Below, piece after piece: positions 34,301 to 42,322 of a stretch of DNA of 64,000 nucleotides. The translations under genes were made by a program, and so were the position numbers. The notes below the pieces were generated by a model. It searched no databases. It was given only the letters and a program-made list of their open reading frames with translations, and was not told the origin of the DNA. Origin of the DNA: Nesterenkonia sandarakina (GTDB lineage Bacteria > Actinomycetota > Actinomycetes > Actinomycetales > Micrococcaceae); NCBI RefSeq assembly GCF_013410215.1, contig NZ_JACCFQ010000001.1, forward strand, positions 310,001 through 374,000. The letters run 5' to 3'. Within the stretch, counting starts at the first letter, position 1, and each line of letters starts with the position of its first letter.

Positions 34301-36389
34301 CCTGCTGCGCCTGCTCGGCCCGCTCAGCGTCGAGCAGCTCTCCGCCCGGCTCGAGGAGGGTGAGCCCGCCCAGAACCATGCCGAGGCCCTGATCGCGAAC
34401 CAGCGCGCCTTCCGCGTGAAGTGGCGCACCGCGTCCCCGGGCGCTGCTGGCTCGGCCTCCGACCCCGATCAGACCGAAGAGCGCTACGCCGCCATCGAGG
34501 ACGCCTCCCGGCTGCGCGATGGGCTCGGGACCCCCATCCCGGTGGGCATCCCCTACGCCTTCCTGGACCCGGTGGATGACCCGCTCGGGGATCTCGTGGG
34601 GCGCTATGCCCGCACCCACGGCCCCTTCCTGGTGGAAGAGGCGAGCGCTGAGCTGGGCCTCAGCCGCGCCGTCGTCGTGGACACGCTGACCCGGCTGGTG
34701 CGGGAGCACCGCGTGGTCGAGGGCCTGTTCCGCCCGGACCGGGTGCTGCCCAGCGATGCTCGCACCGAGACGGTGGAGTACTGCGACGCCGAGATGCTAC
34801 GCCGGATACGACGCCGCTCCCTCGCCGCGCTGCGCGCCCAGGTCGAGCCCGTGCCGACCCCTGCCTACGCCCAGTTCCTCCTGGAATGGCAGGGCATCAC
34901 CGCAGCCCGCGGCCGAGGCTCCTCCTCCTCGGGAGTCTCCGCGGTGGCGGAATCCCTGGCGCAGCTCTCCGGGGCCGCCGCCCCGGCCAGCGCGTGGGAG
35001 TCCTACATCCTGCCCGCCAGGGTCCCGGACTACCGCCCGGGAATGCTCGATGAGCTGCTCTCCGCCGGAGAGTTCCTCGCCGTGGGCAAGGGCGCGCTCA
35101 GCGGACACGACGGCTGGCTGGCGTTCTACCCCCGGGAGGATGCCGAGACCCTGTTGGCGCAGCCCGGCGGCGCCGGCCTGCGCGGCACCGGGTCAAACGG
35201 CCCTGGGTCGAACGGCGCAGGGTCGAACGGCGCTGGGTCGAACGGCGCAGGGTCGAACGGCGCAGGGCTCAACAACGCCGGGGATGCTTTCACCCCCACC
35301 GCGCTGCAGACTGCCATCCTCGAGGTGTTGGGGCGTGGCGGTGCCTGGTTCATCGAGGCGCTGCACGATCAGCTGGACTCCGAGCTCACCGGCTCGCGGG
35401 AGACCACGAAGAACGCGCTCTGGGAACTGTTCTGGGCCGGGCAGGTCGCCCCGGACAGCTTCGCCGCACTGCGCAGGTTCATGTCCACCGGGACCACCGC
35501 CCATAAGAAGCAGCCCACCCCGGCGCGGCCGCGGCATACCTCCCGGAGGATGGCGCTGCGCCACGCCGCTCAGTCACATCGCACCCGAGTCGCAGGATCC
35601 TCCGCCACCGGGCCCACCGGCGGCGGTGCGGGCGGACGCTGGCAGCTGGTCCCCACCGGGTCGGTGGACCCCACGGTGGCCGCACACACCCGCGCCGAGA
35701 TCCTGCTGGACCGCTACGGCGTGGTCACCCGAGGTTCGGTGATGTCTGAACAGCAGTCCGGGCTCGGCGCAGCGTCGAAGGGTGGCTTCGCCGCGGTGTA
35801 CAAGGTGCTCTCCGCCGCGGAGGATTCCGGGCAGATCCGCCGCGGTTATTTCATCGAACAGCTCGGCGCCGCCCAGTTCACATCCTCAGCGACCATCGAC
35901 CAGCTCCGCTGGATCTCCGAGCGCCTCGAAGACGCCGCCGAACAGACCAGCGCGGAATCCAGCGCCGGATCCTCCTGGGCGGAGACCCCCGGACCGGCGG
36001 CCACGGGGGCAGCCAAGAAGCAGGATGTCGCCGTGGTGCTCGCCGCCACCGACCCAGCCAATCCCTACGGGGCGGCCCTGGACTGGCCGGAGCTGGAGAA
36101 TTCCACGCACCGGCCAGGACGCAAGGCGGGCGCCGTCGTCGTGCTCTACCGCGGGCAGCTGGTGCTCTATATGGAGCGCGGGGGCCGGACGCTGCTGCTC
36201 TTCACCGAGGACGAGTCCACCATGGACCTGATCTCTCGCGCCCTGGTACCTGCCCTGCGATCCGCGAAGACCGGCCGGATCGCCGTGGAACGGGTCAACG
36301 GCGACCGCATCCTCACCCACCCGCTGGGTCAGCTGCTGCGCGACGCCGGCTTCAACTCCTCACCCTCCGGGCTCAGGTTCGCCCCATGA
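31362..36389 (+). CDS. lhr: large ATP-dependent DNA helicase Lhr
   Basis: A 1675-residue superfamily 2 helicase of the long Lhr type. Motif I is VVAPTGSGKTLSAFLW (about residue 45), motif II DEVH, motif III GLSATVEP, motif V/VI SSLELGIDMGAVDLVIQVEAP and LQRIGRAGHQ. The winged-helix and beta-barrel Lhr-core follows, then the long C-terminal domain with tandem winged helices (Lhr-CTD) ending near GLRFAP. Mycobacterial Lhr translocates 3' to 5' and unwinds RNA:DNA hybrids and damaged DNA. The protein is longer than the usual 1500-1550 residues because of Ala/Glu/Pro-rich inserts near 245-290 and 355-380 and a GSNGA repeat near 1278-1306. TAGAGT lies 6 nt before the ATG. Confidence 0.95.
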   Translation: MTALGPFTEPTRRWFQASFGQPTAAQAGAWEAVARGKNALVVAPTGSGKTLSAFLWSIDRLFAEPTEGTSVLYISPLKALGVDIERNLRSPLVGIAHTARRLAAEGAAAEPAEITVGVRTGDSTPKERRDLVRKPPQILITTPESLYLMLTSQARSTLAGIKTVILDEVHALAGTKRGAHLAVSLERLNNLLETPAQRIGLSATVEPREEVARFLGGSAPVEIVAPKSEKTWDITVSVPVEDLASPSTAPPQNATRPEPAAMGPDAGPEAVTKAAPGAEGSADDGQPKVLSDVLADLATDDALLSDQPLQPSIWPHVEHRIVDLVTENRSTIVFVNSRRLAEKLTGRINEIWTERQPPAAEATEAEAPGPGEDAQSAESDPLARSHHGSVSKEQRKLTEEALKSGRLRCVVATSSLELGIDMGAVDLVIQVEAPFAVSAGLQRIGRAGHQVGEVSVGWFFPKHRGDLVSTAVVVERMLAGQIEALHIPRNPLDILAQQTVAASAMDALDVEAWFETLRRSAPFATLPRSAYEATLDLLAGKYPSDRFAELRPRVVWDRDAGTISGRPGAQRIAVTSGGTIPDRGLFGVYLAGGEDSGSARSGGRRVGELDEEMVYESRIGDVFALGATSWRIEEITFDRVLVSPAFGQPASLPFWRGDGFGRPAELGRALGRFTREVHSGASEPTAERLTALGMDTWAQENLLRYFTEQHDAAGVLPSDTTLVVEQTKDELGDWRIVLLSPYGLQVHAPWALAVGERLHDRFGLDGSAMASDDGIVLRVPMMDEDPPGAELFIFDPDELEDLVTGQVSSSALFAGRFREAAARALLLPKQNPGQRTPLWQQRQRSSQLLEVASGYPDFPVIMEAMREVLQDVYDMPALLELLRSIAARKLKIVETTTPKPSPFAQSILFGYIAQFLYEGDSPLAERRAAALSVDPALLGELLGRVELREFLDAAIIAESEAYAQRLIPSRHLRGEEGVADLLRLLGPLSVEQLSARLEEGEPAQNHAEALIANQRAFRVKWRTASPGAAGSASDPDQTEERYAAIEDASRLRDGLGTPIPVGIPYAFLDPVDDPLGDLVGRYARTHGPFLVEEASAELGLSRAVVVDTLTRLVREHRVVEGLFRPDRVLPSDARTETVEYCDAEMLRRIRRRSLAALRAQVEPVPTPAYAQFLLEWQGITAARGRGSSSSGVSAVAESLAQLSGAAAPASAWESYILPARVPDYRPGMLDELLSAGEFLAVGKGALSGHDGWLAFYPREDAETLLAQPGGAGLRGTGSNGPGSNGAGSNGAGSNGAGSNGAGLNNAGDAFTPTALQTAILEVLGRGGAWFIEALHDQLDSELTGSRETTKNALWELFWAGQVAPDSFAALRRFMSTGTTAHKKQPTPARPRHTSRRMALRHAAQSHRTRVAGSSATGPTGGGAGGRWQLVPTGSVDPTVAAHTRAEILLDRYGVVTRGSVMSEQQSGLGAASKGGFAAVYKVLSAAEDSGQIRRGYFIEQLGAAQFTSSATIDQLRWISERLEDAAEQTSAESSAGSSWAETPGPAATGAAKKQDVAVVLAATDPANPYGAALDWPELENSTHRPGRKAGAVVVLYRGQLVLYMERGGRTLLLFTEDESTMDLISRALVPALRSAKTGRIAVERVNGDRILTHPLGQLLRDAGFNSSPSGLRFAP
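35190..35279. repeat. six 15-bp tandem repeats inside lhr
   Basis: Six units of GGGTCGAACGGCGCN begin at 35190, 35205, 35220, 35235, 35250 and 35265 (the last is diverged). They encode a GSNGA pentapeptide repeat in a linker between the C-terminal winged-helix domains. Confidence 0.95.
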
Positions 36390-36534
36390 CCACCGCAGCA
36401 GCAGCTCCATGTCAGCCCCGCGAACGGCAGAAGCAGCGTCCAGGACCAGGCACCCCGACTCCGCCGCACTGCCCCGCGAGCGGCGCCCAGCACGCAGAGA
36501 CCGGGGACCCAGGATTTCCAGTTAGGGTGATGGC

Positions 36535-37254
36535 ATGACTCTTTGCATTCCGTTTCTGATGTTCCAGGGTCAGGCTCAAGAAGCGATCGATCACTACCTC
36601 GAGGTCTTCCCTGACGCTGAACTCCTGGAGATCGTGCACCACCCTGACGGCACCGAGATCTACGACCCCGCCCCGGCGCCCTCCGAGGAGACCGAGTCCG
36701 TAGATCCCGCAGACCTTGAGGTCCCCGAGGACTCCGACGCCGGGGACTCCGACGCCGGGGACGCGCCGGGCAGCTCCGACGCCGGGGACGCGCCAGGCAG
36801 CCCCGACGCCGCAGCAGCCCCAGAGGCATCCGCAGATCTCGGCGAGAGTGCCTCCGAGGCCGATGCCTCCACGGAGACCACCCTGATCACCGTGGAGCAC
36901 GAGCAGGACGACTCGGAGGAGCGAGAGAGCGTCAGCGTCCCGGTCCCGCTGGTCGCCACCGCGCAGCTGAAGATCGGTGGACAGGTCCTGATGATCCAGG
37001 ACAGTCTGATGAAGCACCAGTTCAGCTTCACCCCCTCGATCTCCGTGGCCGTGGTCGTGGACTCCTCGGCTGAGTTCCACCAGATCGTCGACAGCCTCGC
37101 CTCCGGTGGGGAGTTCCTCATGGAGCCCGGCGACTACGACTTCGCCACGAACTTCGCCTGGATCAAGGACCGGTTCGGCATGTCCTGGCAGGTCAACCAG
37201 CCCCTGGCGCAGCCCGAGCCCACCGCCAGCGCAGAAGCGCCGGTCTGGGGCTGA
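36535..37254 (+). CDS. PhnB-like VOC protein split by an acidic repeat insert
   Basis: A 239-residue protein whose two ends form one PhnB/3-demethylubiquinone-like VOC domain. The first strand-helix unit is CIPFLMFQGQAQEAIDHYLE...FPDAELLEI (residues 4-35). The second half (about 138-230) reads TAQLKIGGQVLMIQDS, SFTPSISVAVVVDS, FLMEPGDYDFATNFAWIKDRFGMSWQV. In normal PhnB-like proteins of about 140-160 residues, these halves are joined by a short GHTKVYHA-type hairpin. Here about 90 Asp/Glu/Ser/Ala/Pro residues (about 45-135) intervene, with DAGD-type repeats. TAGGGT lies 6 nt before the ATG. It follows lhr by 145 nt. Function is unknown. Confidence 0.75.
   Translation: MTLCIPFLMFQGQAQEAIDHYLEVFPDAELLEIVHHPDGTEIYDPAPAPSEETESVDPADLEVPEDSDAGDSDAGDAPGSSDAGDAPGSPDAAAAPEASADLGESASEADASTETTLITVEHEQDDSEERESVSVPVPLVATAQLKIGGQVLMIQDSLMKHQFSFTPSISVAVVVDSSAEFHQIVDSLASGGEFLMEPGDYDFATNFAWIKDRFGMSWQVNQPLAQPEPTASAEAPVWG
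36727..36811. repeat. Asp/Gly/Ala-rich coding repeats in the VOC gene
   Basis: Overlapping units built from GACTCCGACGCCGGG and GACGCGCC(G/A)GGCAGC produce the repeated SDAGD and SDAGDAPGS peptides. All units are multiples of three. Confidence 0.8.
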
Positions 37255-37283
37255 GCCGCCGGCACCGCTCCGAGCACTGACCA

Positions 37284-38303
37284 GTGACACAGAAGTCTCC
37301 TCTCCCCGTGCGCAACGGCGTCAACGCCACGCGCCTGCGGGTCCCGCTGACCGGGCCGTGGCCCACCGTGCATGACTATGTCCTGGAGACCTTCGGGCAC
37401 ATCGACCACGGAGGAATCACCCAGCGCTTCGACGATGGCGACGTCGTCGATGTCCACGGGCAGCCGCTGAGCACCTCCACCGCGCTGGGCGCCCTCGAGT
37501 TCCTCTGGTACTACCGCTCGGTCAGCCAGGAGGTTCCGCTTCCGGTGACCGAGGAGCTCATCCACGAGGACGAACACCTCGTCGTGGTGGACAAGCCGCA
37601 CTTCCTTCCCACCACACCGGCTGGACGCTACGTTCAGGAGTCACTGCTGGTGCGGCTGCGCAACACCTTGAACCTCCCCGACCTGGTGCCGATCCACCGG
37701 TTGGACCGCGGGACGGCCGGGGTCGTGATGTTCTCCAAACAGCCCACCACGCGGGGCGCGTATCAGCTGCTCTTTGAGAACCGTGTGGTGCAGAAGTCCT
37801 ATGAGTGCGTCAGCGCGATCCCGACCGGGCTGAGCCCTGCCGCCATGGCTTCGCGGTTCCCGCTCACCGTGCGCAACAAGATCGAGAAGACCAAGGGGGT
37901 GGTGATCTCCCAGCTGGCCTCCTACGCGCCGGAGCACTCGGGCAAGCGCCCGCATGATCGCACCGCCCGGCAGGGCAAGCGCCGCACCGACCCCATACCG
38001 GGGGCGAACTCCTCCTCGCAGATCGAGCTGCTCACCACGGGCCGCAGCCCCTCCGGGCACGACGTCGGCCATTTCCGGCTCAACCCGCACACCGGGAAGA
38101 CTCACCAGCTGCGCATCCACATGGCGCTGCTGGGCCTGGGTATTCTGAATGACCGGTTCTACCCCGACCTTCTCGATGACGCCCCGGATGAGTTCGACAA
38201 GCCGCTCCAGCTGCTGGCCAGGACGCTGGACTTCACCGATCCGCTGAGCGGGATGCCGCGTCGCTTCATCTCGTCTCGAACCCTCCAGGAGTCTCCGCAG
38301 TGA
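37284..38303 (+). CDS. RluA-family RNA pseudouridine synthase
   Basis: A 339-residue pseudouridine synthase that isomerises uridine in rRNA or tRNA. The catalytic Asp is in VPIHRLDRGTAGVVMFSK (about residue 143), and the second motif TGKTHQLRIHMALLGLGILN (about 271) completes the active site. An N-terminal part (about 90 residues) resembles a degenerate S4-like region (DDGDVVDVHGQPL). It starts with GTG. The stop overlaps the next gene's GTG by 4 nt. Target uridine is unknown. Confidence 0.92.
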   Translation: MTQKSPLPVRNGVNATRLRVPLTGPWPTVHDYVLETFGHIDHGGITQRFDDGDVVDVHGQPLSTSTALGALEFLWYYRSVSQEVPLPVTEELIHEDEHLVVVDKPHFLPTTPAGRYVQESLLVRLRNTLNLPDLVPIHRLDRGTAGVVMFSKQPTTRGAYQLLFENRVVQKSYECVSAIPTGLSPAAMASRFPLTVRNKIEKTKGVVISQLASYAPEHSGKRPHDRTARQGKRRTDPIPGANSSSQIELLTTGRSPSGHDVGHFRLNPHTGKTHQLRIHMALLGLGILNDRFYPDLLDDAPDEFDKPLQLLARTLDFTDPLSGMPRRFISSRTLQESPQ

Positions 38304-38953
38304 CCAACCCCGCGATCGCCTTCGGCATCAACGACCTCGGCGATCCGGCGCTCTACCAGGAGTGGGGGCTCTACTACTTCCTGGTGCTGGCCGTGGCGGT
38401 GGCCTTCACCGCGATCGTGCCCCCGTTCCCCTCCGAGGTCATGGTGATCGCCTCGGGCACGATGGCCGCCGAAGAGATCTTTCCGCTGCTGCTGGTACTC
38501 TCTGTCACGTTCCTAGGCTGTCTCGCCGGTGACATCGGGGTGTATCTGCTCTTCCGCTACAAGCTCATCCGGCTGCTCTATCGGTGGAGATGGGGACGTC
38601 GGATGCACCGAAAGATGCTGCGAATCTCGCTGCGCGCCGGCGGCGCCTCCACCTGGGCCGGCCTGCTGCTCATCCGCGGCATTCCGGGGGGCCGTTCGGC
38701 CTCCATGGCCACCGCCGGGCTCGTCCGGCTGGGCGGTCGCTCCATCGTGGCGCTGTGCCTGCTGGGCGCGCTCACCTGGAGCCTCTGGCTGGTCGGCTTA
38801 GGTTACATTACGGGAACAACTACCGGGCTCCCACCTTGGGCCAGCACGGCAGCGGCCATCGTTGTGGGTACCCTGGTGGGGTTGGGAATCACGGTGCTGA
38901 TGACCCGGCAGCGTTCGCGTCGGGGGTCCGAACGAGAGCCGGCGAGAACCTGA
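38300..38953 (+). CDS. DedA-type membrane protein
   Basis: A 217-residue membrane protein with about five hydrophobic segments. The DedA pattern is seen as VPPFPSEVMVIASGTMAAE (about residue 40), LAGDIGVYLLFRY and LLLIRGIPGGRSASMATAGL (about 121), where the conserved Arg and Gly/Pro precede the re-entrant loop. It begins with GTG in a GTGA overlap with the pseudouridine synthase stop, so the two are translationally coupled. It is more diverged from classical DedA than the copy at 26.7 kb. Confidence 0.8.
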   Translation: MTNPAIAFGINDLGDPALYQEWGLYYFLVLAVAVAFTAIVPPFPSEVMVIASGTMAAEEIFPLLLVLSVTFLGCLAGDIGVYLLFRYKLIRLLYRWRWGRRMHRKMLRISLRAGGASTWAGLLLIRGIPGGRSASMATAGLVRLGGRSIVALCLLGALTWSLWLVGLGYITGTTTGLPPWASTAAAIVVGTLVGLGITVLMTRQRSRRGSEREPART

Positions 38954-39029
38954 CCAGCGCGTTTGACGGGGTGCCAGGCTCCGGCAGCGACCAGATACGC
39001 CACCCATGACTTAGAGGGGGAACACGGGC

Positions 39030-40898
39030 TTGACCGAGAAGTCCCAGGACGAGTCCGCCGAGACGCTCTCCGTCGCCGAGACATCCGGCGCGGAATCCGC
39101 GAACTCACCTGCGTCCAGCAGGGACAGCTCCGCCGAGGACACCTCGACCGGGCCCAAAGGTTCTCCTCAGACGCAGGATCCCGCCACCACGGTCCCAGGG
39201 ACCACGACCCCAGGCACTACCGAGTCACCCGAGTCGGGCGCCCCGGATTCTGCGGCCGATGCTGAGCCGGAACACGCCCCGTCAGGCGACTCCCCCTCAC
39301 ACGACTCCGCGATCACCCCGGACGGCTCCCCCGCCGACGCCGCGGCCCCATCCGCCGAGGCCCCGGCCGTCTCCTCCGCCGAGCCTACGACAAATTCCGA
39401 GCCCGATTCCGAGCCTGATTCCCCGGCTGACTCTGGGGACGAAGACGCGGCAGATCCGCAGGACAAGAAGCTTTCGGCAGCCCCGGCGGCCGCCGGATCC
39501 GCGGTGCGCTGGAGCCAGCCGACTCCCAAACTGCAGACGTCGAAGGAAGCCGGCACGGCAGACTCCGACATCAGCAGCTTCTTCGATGACCTCGACGAGA
39601 AGTTCATGGCCGGTGCACGCAGACTCGGATCCTACTTCCGCCGCACGGCGCCCGACGCCACCTCCGATAGCTCCGATAGCTCCGATGCGGGCAGCTGGGA
39701 TCAGCCCTCGACTGCTCCGAGCCATGCCCCTCCGGCTCCACCTGCCGGTGACCGGGATTCTTCGTCCCACCCCGAGCCGGCGCACAGCAACGGCGTGAGC
39801 TACTCCGACTCGGAGCTCGACGGGACGAGCTCAACCTCGGAGGCGGCCCAGCTGCACCTCCCTCGGCCTCGACGCGCCCTGGACGAACAGCGCCAGCGCG
39901 ACGTCATCCTGAGGAAGGCTGCGGCCATCGAGGCGGCCACCGACTGGAACCACCGGCCGGCAGGACGCGAAGTCTTCGAGTCCGCCGACGATGAAGAGGA
40001 CCTCTTCACCTACATCCCGCCCTATAACCTGCCCTCCCGGGATCCTGACCCGGCGCCGTCGCGCACCGACCTGTACCGGCAGATCTTCGTGACCATCGGC
40101 GCCCTGGCGTCCCTGGTCTCCCTGTTGTGGATGTTCGGGATCTTCACGGACGCCCCGGCGATCTTGGGCGGCAATGGACTCGATGAGCTCGCCGACGGCT
40201 GGTACTCCGGGGGCCAGGCGCTGCTCTCTCCGGACGCGAACTTCTACTGGTTCTGGCCGATCATCGTGCTGGGCCTGCTCGCGCACGCGGTCCATCAGTG
40301 GACCACCACGCAGATCTCCACGCCGCGGCAGCGCCGCTCCGGCTGGCAGGTCGGCTCGGCGTCGCTGCTGATGCTGATCTGGACCGCGGCGGTCCATCAC
40401 GACCTGCTCACGCTCGCGGCGCTGGCCGCGCTGGCCGCCGCGCTGGCGCTGATCGACGCGATCCGCCAGTTCACCTTCCGCACCGCACGCACCAGCTCAG
40501 AGCGGCGCTTCGCCGACACCCCCACAGGGCTCTTCACGGGCTGGGCGATGGTGGCGGCGATGTCGTCGCTCTCGGTGTGGCTGACCGCCATGGGCTGGCG
40601 CGTCCCCGGGATACCCGCGGTGCTCTGGGCGCTGCTCGGACTGGGCGTGTGCATCTGGGCCGCCGCCTACTATGCGATGACCGAGCGCGGCAGAATCGCC
40701 CTGGCCATCGGCATGGGCTGGGGCATGTTCTGGCTGATCTTCCCGCGGCTGCTCTCTGACGTCACCTCGGTATGGGTCGCCATATCGGCCGCGATGGGAG
40801 CCTTCGTGGTGATCCTGGCCACCGAGTCCCGCCGGCACAAGATCAACCACGCAGAACGACGCGCCGCCATGGGACGCCCACTCGAAGACATCATCTGA
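39030..40898 (+). CDS. membrane protein with 330-residue disordered N-terminus, unknown
   Basis: A 622-residue protein. The first 330 residues are hydrophilic and highly enriched in Ser, Asp, Glu, Pro and Ala, with a short more ordered patch near ISSFFDDLDEKFMAGARRLG. A basic helix-forming stretch (LHLPRPRRALDEQRQRDVIL) leads into about seven membrane helices (residues 350-605), among them GALASLVSLLWMFGIF, PIIVLGLLAHAVHQW, SLLMLIWTAAVHHDLL and IALAIGMGWGMFWLIFPRLL. It starts at TTG with AGAGGGGG 9 nt upstream. Followed by an AMIN-like lipoprotein gene 41 nt downstream, suggesting a cell-envelope role. No family recognised. Confidence 0.75.
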   Translation: MTEKSQDESAETLSVAETSGAESANSPASSRDSSAEDTSTGPKGSPQTQDPATTVPGTTTPGTTESPESGAPDSAADAEPEHAPSGDSPSHDSAITPDGSPADAAAPSAEAPAVSSAEPTTNSEPDSEPDSPADSGDEDAADPQDKKLSAAPAAAGSAVRWSQPTPKLQTSKEAGTADSDISSFFDDLDEKFMAGARRLGSYFRRTAPDATSDSSDSSDAGSWDQPSTAPSHAPPAPPAGDRDSSSHPEPAHSNGVSYSDSELDGTSSTSEAAQLHLPRPRRALDEQRQRDVILRKAAAIEAATDWNHRPAGREVFESADDEEDLFTYIPPYNLPSRDPDPAPSRTDLYRQIFVTIGALASLVSLLWMFGIFTDAPAILGGNGLDELADGWYSGGQALLSPDANFYWFWPIIVLGLLAHAVHQWTTTQISTPRQRRSGWQVGSASLLMLIWTAAVHHDLLTLAALAALAAALALIDAIRQFTFRTARTSSERRFADTPTGLFTGWAMVAAMSSLSVWLTAMGWRVPGIPAVLWALLGLGVCIWAAAYYAMTERGRIALAIGMGWGMFWLIFPRLLSDVTSVWVAISAAMGAFVVILATESRRHKINHAERRAAMGRPLEDII

Positions 40899-40939
40899 AT
40901 CTGAGCCGGACCGACCCAGACCACCGCACAGGAGGCACG

Positions 40940-41695
40940 ATGAGGCACCCCCGCAGCAGCCATCTCACCGCACTCGGGGCAGCCATGCTGCTGCTGGCCT
41001 CTTGCGGCTCCCCCGCCGCCGAGCAGGACTCCGCCCCCGCGGAGGACTCCACCTCTGATCAGGCATCCCAGCCCACCGCGGACTCGACCGCCGACCCGTC
41101 GCCTCAGGAGAGCGAGGACGCGCCGTCCTCGGAGGAATCCCCGCAGGAGACCCAGCAGCCGGAGGACACCGCCACCCCCGACTCCGCGTCCCCGTCCCCG
41201 TCCGAGGAGCAGGACGACGACGCCGGCGCAGCGGACTTCAGCACCGAGGCCCAGGAGTCCGAGGGCTTCCCTGGGGAGTTCACCACCGGTGATGAGCCCT
41301 CGTACCTGGTTGACGTCCGTTCTGGTGTCCACGACGGCTTCGACCGGGTGGTCTTCGAGTTCGCCGGCGACGTCGTGCCCAGCTGGCGCGGTGAGTACAC
41401 CGAGTCCGCAGCCGAACTGGGCCGCGGTGAACCGATCGATGTCGCAGGCGGGAACATTCTGGAGATCAACGTCAACGGCCCCTCCTGGATGCTGGGGGAC
41501 GAGCCGACGGATCAGCTTCCGACCCAGGAATACTACGAGCGCGATCGCGGCGGGGCCTTCGAGGAGATCTTTGTCCAGGGACCCTTCGAGGCGCATTCTC
41601 AGTACCTGATCGGCATGGAGGAGGAACTGCCCTTCCAGGTCCGGCTGCTCGAGGAACCGACCCGCCTGGTGGTGGACCTCGCCACCGAGCAGTGA
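40940..41695 (+). CDS. AMIN-like domain lipoprotein
   Basis: A 251-residue predicted lipoprotein. The signal peptide ends in the lipobox LLLASC (Cys about 22), so the mature protein would be lipid-anchored outside the membrane. A Ser/Glu/Pro-rich spacer of about 80 residues follows, then a beta-rich domain with YLVDVRSGVHDGFDRVVFEF, ILEINVNGPSWMLG and FEAHSQYLIGMEEELPFQVR, matching the AMIN-like domain of actinobacterial lipoproteins. The ATG at 40940 has GGAGG 4-5 nt upstream; the longer open frame overlaps the previous gene and is rejected. Role in envelope or peptidoglycan binding is inference. Confidence 0.85.
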   Translation: MRHPRSSHLTALGAAMLLLASCGSPAAEQDSAPAEDSTSDQASQPTADSTADPSPQESEDAPSSEESPQETQQPEDTATPDSASPSPSEEQDDDAGAADFSTEAQESEGFPGEFTTGDEPSYLVDVRSGVHDGFDRVVFEFAGDVVPSWRGEYTESAAELGRGEPIDVAGGNILEINVNGPSWMLGDEPTDQLPTQEYYERDRGGAFEEIFVQGPFEAHSQYLIGMEEELPFQVRLLEEPTRLVVDLATEQ

Positions 41696-41749
41696 CTCGC
41701 ATCTGAGCCCTGATCCGCGGCAGGCTGGGTTGTGGTGCATGATGGGACT

Positions 41750-42289
41750 ATGAGCATTCGAACCCCAGATCCGAACCCCGGATGGTTGAACGAGGATGAC
41801 CTGTACGAGGCCCGGCGTCGACTTCCGATGGTCTATGTGGAAGCGATCCCGGTCCGGCTGGATCCGCTGGGCTGCATCACCGAGCTGGGCCTGCTCTACA
41901 CCGCAGACGCTGAGGGGCACTTCTACCGCACCGTGGTCTCCGGACGAGTGATCTACCGCGAGACCATCAGGGCCGCGCTGCTGCGTAACATCGAGAAGGA
42001 TCTGGGCTCGATGGTGATGCCTCAGATCCCAGCCTCTCCGGTGCCGTTCGCTGTGGCCGAATACTTCCCTTACCCCTCGGAGACCGGCCTGGTCGATGAC
42101 CGCCAGCACGCGGTCTCGATGGCCTATATCGTGCCCGTCTCCGGGGACTGCTCACCGCGCCAGGATGCGCTGGAGCTGAGCTGGATGACACCCGATCAGG
42201 TGCTCAGCCCGGAGGTCCAGGCGGAGTTCCTCGGAGGACGGGAGAAGCTGATCCGGCAGGCTCTCGCCCACCTGGGTCACACCGGCTGA
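41750..42289 (+). CDS. NUDIX-hydrolase-like protein (DUF4916 type)
   Basis: A 179-residue actinobacterial protein annotated in relatives as NUDIX family/DUF4916. Visible features are NPGWLNEDDLYEARRRLPMVYVEAIPVR, FYRTVVSGRVIYRETIRAALLRNIEKDLGS, and a sheet-helix end WMTPDQVLSPEVQAEF. The canonical Nudix box GX5EX7REUXEEXGU is not complete: RETIRAALLRNIEKDLG stands in its place, so pyrophosphatase activity is doubtful. CATGAT lies 6 nt before the ATG. Function is unknown. Confidence 0.7.
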   Translation: MSIRTPDPNPGWLNEDDLYEARRRLPMVYVEAIPVRLDPLGCITELGLLYTADAEGHFYRTVVSGRVIYRETIRAALLRNIEKDLGSMVMPQIPASPVPFAVAEYFPYPSETGLVDDRQHAVSMAYIVPVSGDCSPRQDALELSWMTPDQVLSPEVQAEFLGGREKLIRQALAHLGHTG

Positions 42290-42309
42290 GCTCCTCCAGC
42301 TCCGGCCGG

Positions 42310-42315
42310 TAGAAT
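42310..42315 (+). promoter_or_regulatory. -10 element of leaderless promoter
   Basis: TAGAAT lies 7 nt before the ATG of the four-helix protein, with no Shine-Dalgarno between. Confidence 0.5.
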
Positions 42316-42322
42316 CAGGCCA

